NCBI RefSeq assembly: GCF_030272615.1
Contig: NC_081414.1
Location: 659,072,292-659,136,291, forward strand
Direction: 5' to 3'
DNA: 64,000 nt
From: Cryptomeria japonica
Lineage: Eukaryota; Streptophyta; Pinopsida; Cupressales; Cupressaceae
The stretch's first letter is position 1, and every line of letters starts with the position of its first letter. This document shows positions 59,797 through 64,000 of this stretch, piece by piece. The position numbers were made by a program, and so were the translations under genes. Below the pieces are notes generated by a model. It ran no database searches and was not told the origin of the DNA. It saw only the letters and a program-made list of their open reading frames with translations.

Positions 59797-61530
59797 TGCC
59801 TTTTTCCAAACATATCAAGAAGTCTCCACCTCCTCATTTTAGGTCGAGCAAACTCAAAAACCCTACCTTTTGGGCCTCCAAAATATCTCAAAAGGGATAA
59901 ACCTGAGCCAAAAGGCTAAGTCATCCATTCTGCAAACATAAAACCTCATAAATGCAACATAAATGCTTCTGAAATGTCTCTGACAGGCCTGCAAGCCCTC
60001 ATAAATGCAAAAATATCCCTCCCTTTGCCCAAACAAAAATATCTAATAAAGTGATTTTTTCAAAAAAAAGATTTATTATTATTTGGTCAGACATTTGTTT
60101 GACTTTATTTTTATTTATATTTAAAAAGCTTTAATAATATAAAAGTAATAGAATTGTTTTAATTAAAGCGATAAAACAAATAAATCACTTTAATAATATA
60201 ATTTTATTATTTTTATTTATTAAATATTAAATAATAAAGTGTAATAAAAAATATATTTAATAAAAGTGTTTTATTAACACTTTAATAAATAAAATTCTTT
60301 ATTATATTTTATTATTTTTTAAATATAAAATAAAAATAGTATCAAACAAATGCTTAATCAAAAAAAATAATAAAATTTTTTAATAAAAAGAAAACTTTAT
60401 TAAAGGCATTTGTTTACAAGCCTTCATAGGGCACATTTCTTGAGTTTTTAAGTCATCCTGCATAGGAAATATGAAAGGGGACAAAGTGATAAAAATCACT
60501 TAGGAAGCAAGAATTTTACAAAGTTTTTAAAGTGATTAGAATCACTTGGAAATACAAGCGAACCTTGCCATGTGGCCTCCAACCATTTACGTGGCATAGA
60601 AGGGAAAAGAAAAATGCGAAGACATTTAAGGGAAATGAAAACCCTAAAAGCTCGTTTGAGTCTTCATTTTGTCTTTCGACCATTCTAGAAACGGCTCTGC
60701 ATCTCTCGAGGGCGCCGCTTAGGGTTTGAGCTGGGCGTGGAAGAAAAAATGTTGATTTTCTCTCTGTTCTGGGCGCATTTTTTGAACGCTGGGCCTCTGT
60801 TTCTGCTTGAGACCTGTTCTTCGACTGTATTTTCTGCTGTTTTCGGGCTTATTTTGGAGCCGTTGTGGAAAACATTTTGTGTTTCTGGGTACATTCTGGG
60901 TGTTCGGAGCTCGGCCTCCTTGCTTGCTGGGCGCTCTTTTCACTTTGCATCCGCTACGTTGCACAGGTCCGCCATTTTTTGTAATTCTGGAAAGAAAGAA
61001 AAGCTTTTTTAATGCAATATGTTGGCTTTCTTCTCTGCGTTTTTGAAAAAATTTCATGTATTTGAATCTGTTCGGCATTTGCTTGCAATTTCCCAACTAT
61101 TTTCCTTTCTTTGGGTTCATATATCTTCTTTCAGTATAAGCCAGGAAAGTGACGGCATGGCAGTTACTTTATCAATGAATATGAAGTTCTTTTTCCATCA
61201 AATTGCAGCCCAAATTCTTGAATACTTTCCCTGTTGCTTATTCATTACAAATATTTCTAAAAACAAAAGGCAAGATGTATATTTTTATGATATCATAGCC
61301 CGAAACCTTGAGTATTTTCCTTGTTATTCATTCCATTATGCATACTGCCCAACTGAAGAAGCAAGATGATGTCCTATTATGATATGTATTTCAATACAAG
61401 CATGTACCCTTTTTGGATAACTACCTAAAAGTACAAAATATTATCCAGGACTCCAATGGCATGCTTATGACACTTCTTTTTGCTAAAAAAGTTATGACGC
61501 GAAGAATCTTGGTGAACTAATTTGGAATGC

Positions 61531-62553
61531 TCAAATACTATAGTAGTCCACTGTTTCTTCTCTGAGCATTTTGTCTGTACTGGCCCTTATCACTCTTACT
61601 TGGTCATCTATAATTTCTAGCACCTCTGAAACTGCGCCTAGAACTCCACTTGACATCCCAACATCAATGCGCCATATTCTGCTGTTACATTTACAGTTTG
61701 CACCAGTTGTTTGGGGAGTATGACCGACTACCATGCCTGCTTTTCGACGAGCATCTGCTACAGCTTCAGGGACTACCTCATAGCCATAGACATACTTAAC
61801 CTCTTTGGCTAGTGTAAGACCAATAGTACCAGTTCCACAAAACAAATCCAGAACTATTTCTGAGCTGTCACCTCTTATACTTGCTGCTGCTTCTACCAGT
61901 GAGTATAGCACATCTGCCCGTTGAGTATTGGTTTGAAAGAAAGAGTTAGCTGATATTTCAAAAGTAAGCCCTCTTAAAGTCTCCGTTATGCTATTATTAC
62001 CATGCAATACATATTCCTCTTCACCAATTGATGTGTTTCCAACAGAAGTATTAACACTATTTAGAATGCCCACCACTTCTGGAATGGTATCAACAATTTT
62101 CTTCACCATAGGCTGAAGCAATGTGGGCTTGTAACAGGATGTCACTAAATTGACCATGATCTGTAATGCTCTTGTGTCATAATCTCTGCCTGTTCTTATA
62201 GTGAGATGTTTGAGGAATCCATTGTGTTTATAAACATCATAAGCAGATAGATTTGACATTGGATCCTGCCAGCACTCTTGCACAATTGCAAGTACATGAT
62301 TCGCTACTTTGTGTTGTGACAAACAATTTTTTATAGGGAGAATCTTATCAAAGCACCCTGGCACATGAAGTCCTAAGGCGGGTTTGTTCATTTCTCTGCC
62401 ATCTTTTCCATTTATTGTATCTTCAGGTAACCAACTTTTCGTTCCAAATGAAAACTCCATCTTGTTACGGTAGTGAAACTGCAGATCACATGGTACAATA
62501 GGCTTCATATAGTCTTCATGTCCTTGGATAGGAAACCCTCCTATATGAACCAT
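61531..62553 (-). CDS. Chimeric ORF: RNA m5U-methyltransferase joined to SLP phosphatase C-terminus
   Basis: One open frame of 340 codons. Residues 1 to ~271 match the plant TrmA/RlmD-type RNA (uracil-5) methyltransferase family: CDLQFHYRNKMEFSFGTK near 22, SANSFFQTNTQRADVLY near 201, and SAM motif I VLDLFCGTGTIGLTLAK at 234. From residue 274 (MVVGHTPQTTGANCK, then IWRIDVGMSSGVL and EVLEI) it is the C-terminus of a plant Shewanella-like protein phosphatase. The join is at about 61735-61745, in frame and without intron. The methyltransferase half lacks the DPP/N-R-x-G and catalytic SCNP motifs. The phosphatase half lacks the metal motifs GDxHG, GDxxDRG and GNHE. Neither activity is expected. 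The upstream frame (GGCKTQNLAYEAQ) extends to about 62622 beyond the first ATG, so the start is uncertain. Confidence 0.8.
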   Translation of the reverse strand: MVHIGGFPIQGHEDYMKPIVPCDLQFHYRNKMEFSFGTKSWLPEDTINGKDGREMNKPALGLHVPGCFDKILPIKNCLSQHKVANHVLAIVQECWQDPMSNLSAYDVYKHNGFLKHLTIRTGRDYDTRALQIMVNLVTSCYKPTLLQPMVKKIVDTIPEVVGILNSVNTSVGNTSIGEEEYVLHGNNSITETLRGLTFEISANSFFQTNTQRADVLYSLVEAAASIRGDSSEIVLDLFCGTGTIGLTLAKEVKYVYGYEVVPEAVADARRKAGMVVGHTPQTTGANCKCNSRIWRIDVGMSSGVLGAVSEVLEIIDDQVRVIRASTDKMLREETVDYYSI

Positions 62554-62622
62554 TAATTCACGGACCTGCTGCTCTTTTGCCTTGACCTGAGCCTCATATG
62601 CAAGATTCTGTGTCTTACAGCC
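62554..62622 (-). CDS. Methyltransferase N-terminal extension of the chimera
   Basis: The frame continues upstream of the first ATG and reads GGCKTQNLAYEAQVKAKEQQ, the segment that precedes this point in plant RNA methyltransferases and holds part of the Cys-rich (iron-sulfur type) cluster. Further upstream the family sequence stops (GVSKEQIQ instead). A possible acceptor, atccaag|GAGG, lies at about 62622, so this is either an exon edge or a capture breakpoint. Confidence 0.5.
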
Positions 62623-62961
62623 TCCTTGGATCTGCTCTTTGCTTACACCATTTTCAATAGTTAACAGTCATGATTTGCATTACAAAAGCTCTTCACACTT
62701 GCCATATATCCCCTTGAAATATGTTTTGAAGTTCCTTTATCTCTTGGGAAAACTCACACAATGCCAAACGTGTTCCTTGACGATCTGTTTATGACTGTCC
62801 CTCCATCTATGACTCTGCATATTTGTCTTCAACTGACAACCCTTGCTGTAATCCATTCACAAACCAAACCTGTAGTCTCTAAACTAAATATCATTATGAT
62901 GTTTTTCTTGGCATGCTTGACTGATCTTTCATTTACTACCATCTTCTTTTGCAAAAGACTG

Positions 62962-63310
62962 TCACTTGTTGAGTTGTCTCGTCATATGGCCCTGATTTTG
63001 CCTTAGTGATTGTCTCTGAATACTGTCTTGTCTTTGGTGTATCTTCTCAAGCTCTTTTTCAACTGCTGATGCAAAATCAGACTGTAAGAAGTCTGAATTT
63101 TCATCTTTAACTTCATACTTATCAATCCATTCTTGAGTGGTCCTCAATGCAAGGCTTATGTGATGGCAAACGACTACTGGTCACTTTCAGAAAATTAGAA
63201 TCATGTGCATGCTTCTTCAAAGTGTCTTCGTTGTACCTAATTGCATCTTTTTCCAGAGTAGGTTGTATCCCCACAAGTGCTGGTCTATGAGGTGTCCAGC
63301 TGTAAGACAC
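62962..63310 (-). CDS. Two overlapping coding-like frames, unknown
   Basis: Minus-strand frames 63122-63310 (SYSWTPHRPALVGIQPTLEK, then KKHAHDSNFLKVTSSRLPSH) and 62962-63147 (EWIDKYEVKDENSDFLQSDF, then AVEKELEKIHQRQDSIQRQS) overlap out of phase. They look like one protein of mixed alpha-helical type broken by a one-base shift or joined by a splice near 63130. The composition is protein-like (balanced charge, heptad-like end), but I do not recognise the family. They lie in the cargo part of the second giant LTR, so a third captured fragment is plausible. Confidence 0.35.
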
Positions 63311-63370
63311 ACGTTTTCTTAGCTGCCTTAGCTGTCATAAAACCGATACATATCTGCATCTCCTTAGCTG

Positions 63371-63867
63371 TTATTTTATTTGCCTCCAACCAACCCCACA
63401 ATGGTGAAGTACCCATGACAAACCAATTTCATTATCAAATTGTAGGACCTTCCTATTAGGCAATCTCCTAGTTTCTAAAATCAGCTCTCTTAGACAATAT
63501 TGGTCATCTGATCTTAACAAGTATTTCTTAGTGTAATCATGTGTATGAAACAAGGAAAATCAATCTCACTGTAGACTATCATACCTCACATGTAGCTGGA
63601 ATCTGATAATTGGTTTGATTCTTGATTGTCCACACTCACATAAGACTGAAGTGAACTTGTGAGCAGGGCTTCATCCTCATTCTGGTGTGGCCCAGGTGAC
63701 TGATCACCTATAAATCTGACTTTATCTTTAAACAATGGCTGCCATTGTTTTGCAACTAGTACCACAATCTGAAATATTTTCTGACAGTAACTCCACCCCC
63801 ATAATCAGGATAAAGACTGTTAATCTCAAATGGAATAATGACTAGAATTTGAATGTCTTCTCCCCTT
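63371..63867. other. Remainder of the cargo region, unassigned
   Basis: A minus-strand frame at 63371-63553 (LLRSDDQYCLRELILETRRL) may be coding but has no recognised domain. The rest shows nothing. From about 63868 the sequence again follows copy 1 of the giant LTR. Confidence 0.3.
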
Positions 63868-64000
63868 TATCACCAGCCCTGATTTGATTTGATTGTATTA
63901 AACCTTGATTTTCCTCACATGAGCTGGGCTCAACCCTTGTGGGAGCCGCATTCGTCTCCACTCATCTTAGTGAATTTTATGACCAGCAAAGTGTCCTTTT

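Larger units (their letters stand above)
59069..64000 (-). mobile_element. Second giant LTR, with different gene cargo (runs off the window)
   Basis: It starts TGTTATCACTTGAACCTGC like copy 1 and follows it for about 1.9 kb: the R-U5 block, a TATA box at 59791-59796, an AT-rich block near 60050-60400, and the 'gggcgcc' block near 60700-60930. It then departs, carrying a methyltransferase/phosphatase chimera and other minus-strand frames, and returns to similarity with copy 1 at 63868-64000. The right end is outside the window. No primer site lies beside the left end, so it may be a solo or 3' LTR. Confidence 0.65.

Noticed and set aside
52826-61005. The two giant repeats as the two LTRs of a single element
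   Set aside because: GGTAT flanks copy 1 alone, the hAT BED finger lies between the copies, and no primer site or polypurine tract adjoins either inner end.
1-64000. tRNA, rRNA, CRISPR or organelle insertions
   Set aside because: No cloverleaf with conserved T-loop, no rRNA motif, no regular spacer array and no plastid or mitochondrial gene was recognised by eye.

Overview
The window looks like nuclear DNA of a large, repeat-rich plant genome, most likely a gymnosperm (conifer). This is inferred from very low gene density, layers of old and young LTR retrotransposons, a 20.5-kb intron in an otherwise intact gene, and gene families typical of land plants. No bacterial gene layout, rRNA, tRNA or CRISPR array was seen.

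Layout. 0.4-4.1 kb: a badly decayed minus-strand Ty1/copia element split by a 540-bp LTR-like insertion. 5-10 kb: a decayed plus-strand gypsy-type element with gag and protease but no reverse transcriptase. 10.7-19.0 kb: a complete minus-strand element with two 2.45-kb LTRs, an initiator-Met primer site and a gag-like interior without polymerase, so probably non-autonomous. 23.2-26.8 kb: an intact intronless 1.2-kaa open frame of unknown function, preceded by GC-rich direct repeats that carry a conserved hairpin (27.4-28.2 kb).

29.5-51.0 kb: a minus-strand alpha/beta-hydrolase gene of the plant BODYGUARD (cuticle) family. Its last three coding exons join exactly in phase. A 20,551-bp intron lies between two of them and holds a hAT-like MITE, a LINE RNase H scrap, a young chromodomain gypsy element (8,362 bp, perfect target duplication), a copia pseudogene split by a 2,151-bp solo LTR (perfect target duplication), and another copia 3' end. 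The 5' exons were not found.

52.2-64 kb: the most unusual part. A hAT-type transposon is interrupted by a 4,895-bp TG...CA unit with a perfect 5-bp duplication (GGTAT), read here as a giant solo LTR. A second member of the family starts at 59,069 and runs off the window. The two share their TATA-R-U5 end (~1.9 kb) and a distal block, but carry different plant gene pieces between them. Copy 1 has a RecQ-helicase (RECQSIM-like) piece. Copy 2 has an in-frame chimera of a TrmA/RlmD-type RNA methyltransferase and the C-terminus of a Shewanella-like protein phosphatase. All cargo lies in the same orientation as the LTR. This looks like a gene-fragment-capturing LTR family that generates chimeric ORFs, and is the main candidate for something undescribed.

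Most remaining sequence is AT-rich with no recognisable gene. Everything was read by eye without database searches; edges of degenerate features are approximate, while the target duplications and splice phases were read base by base.
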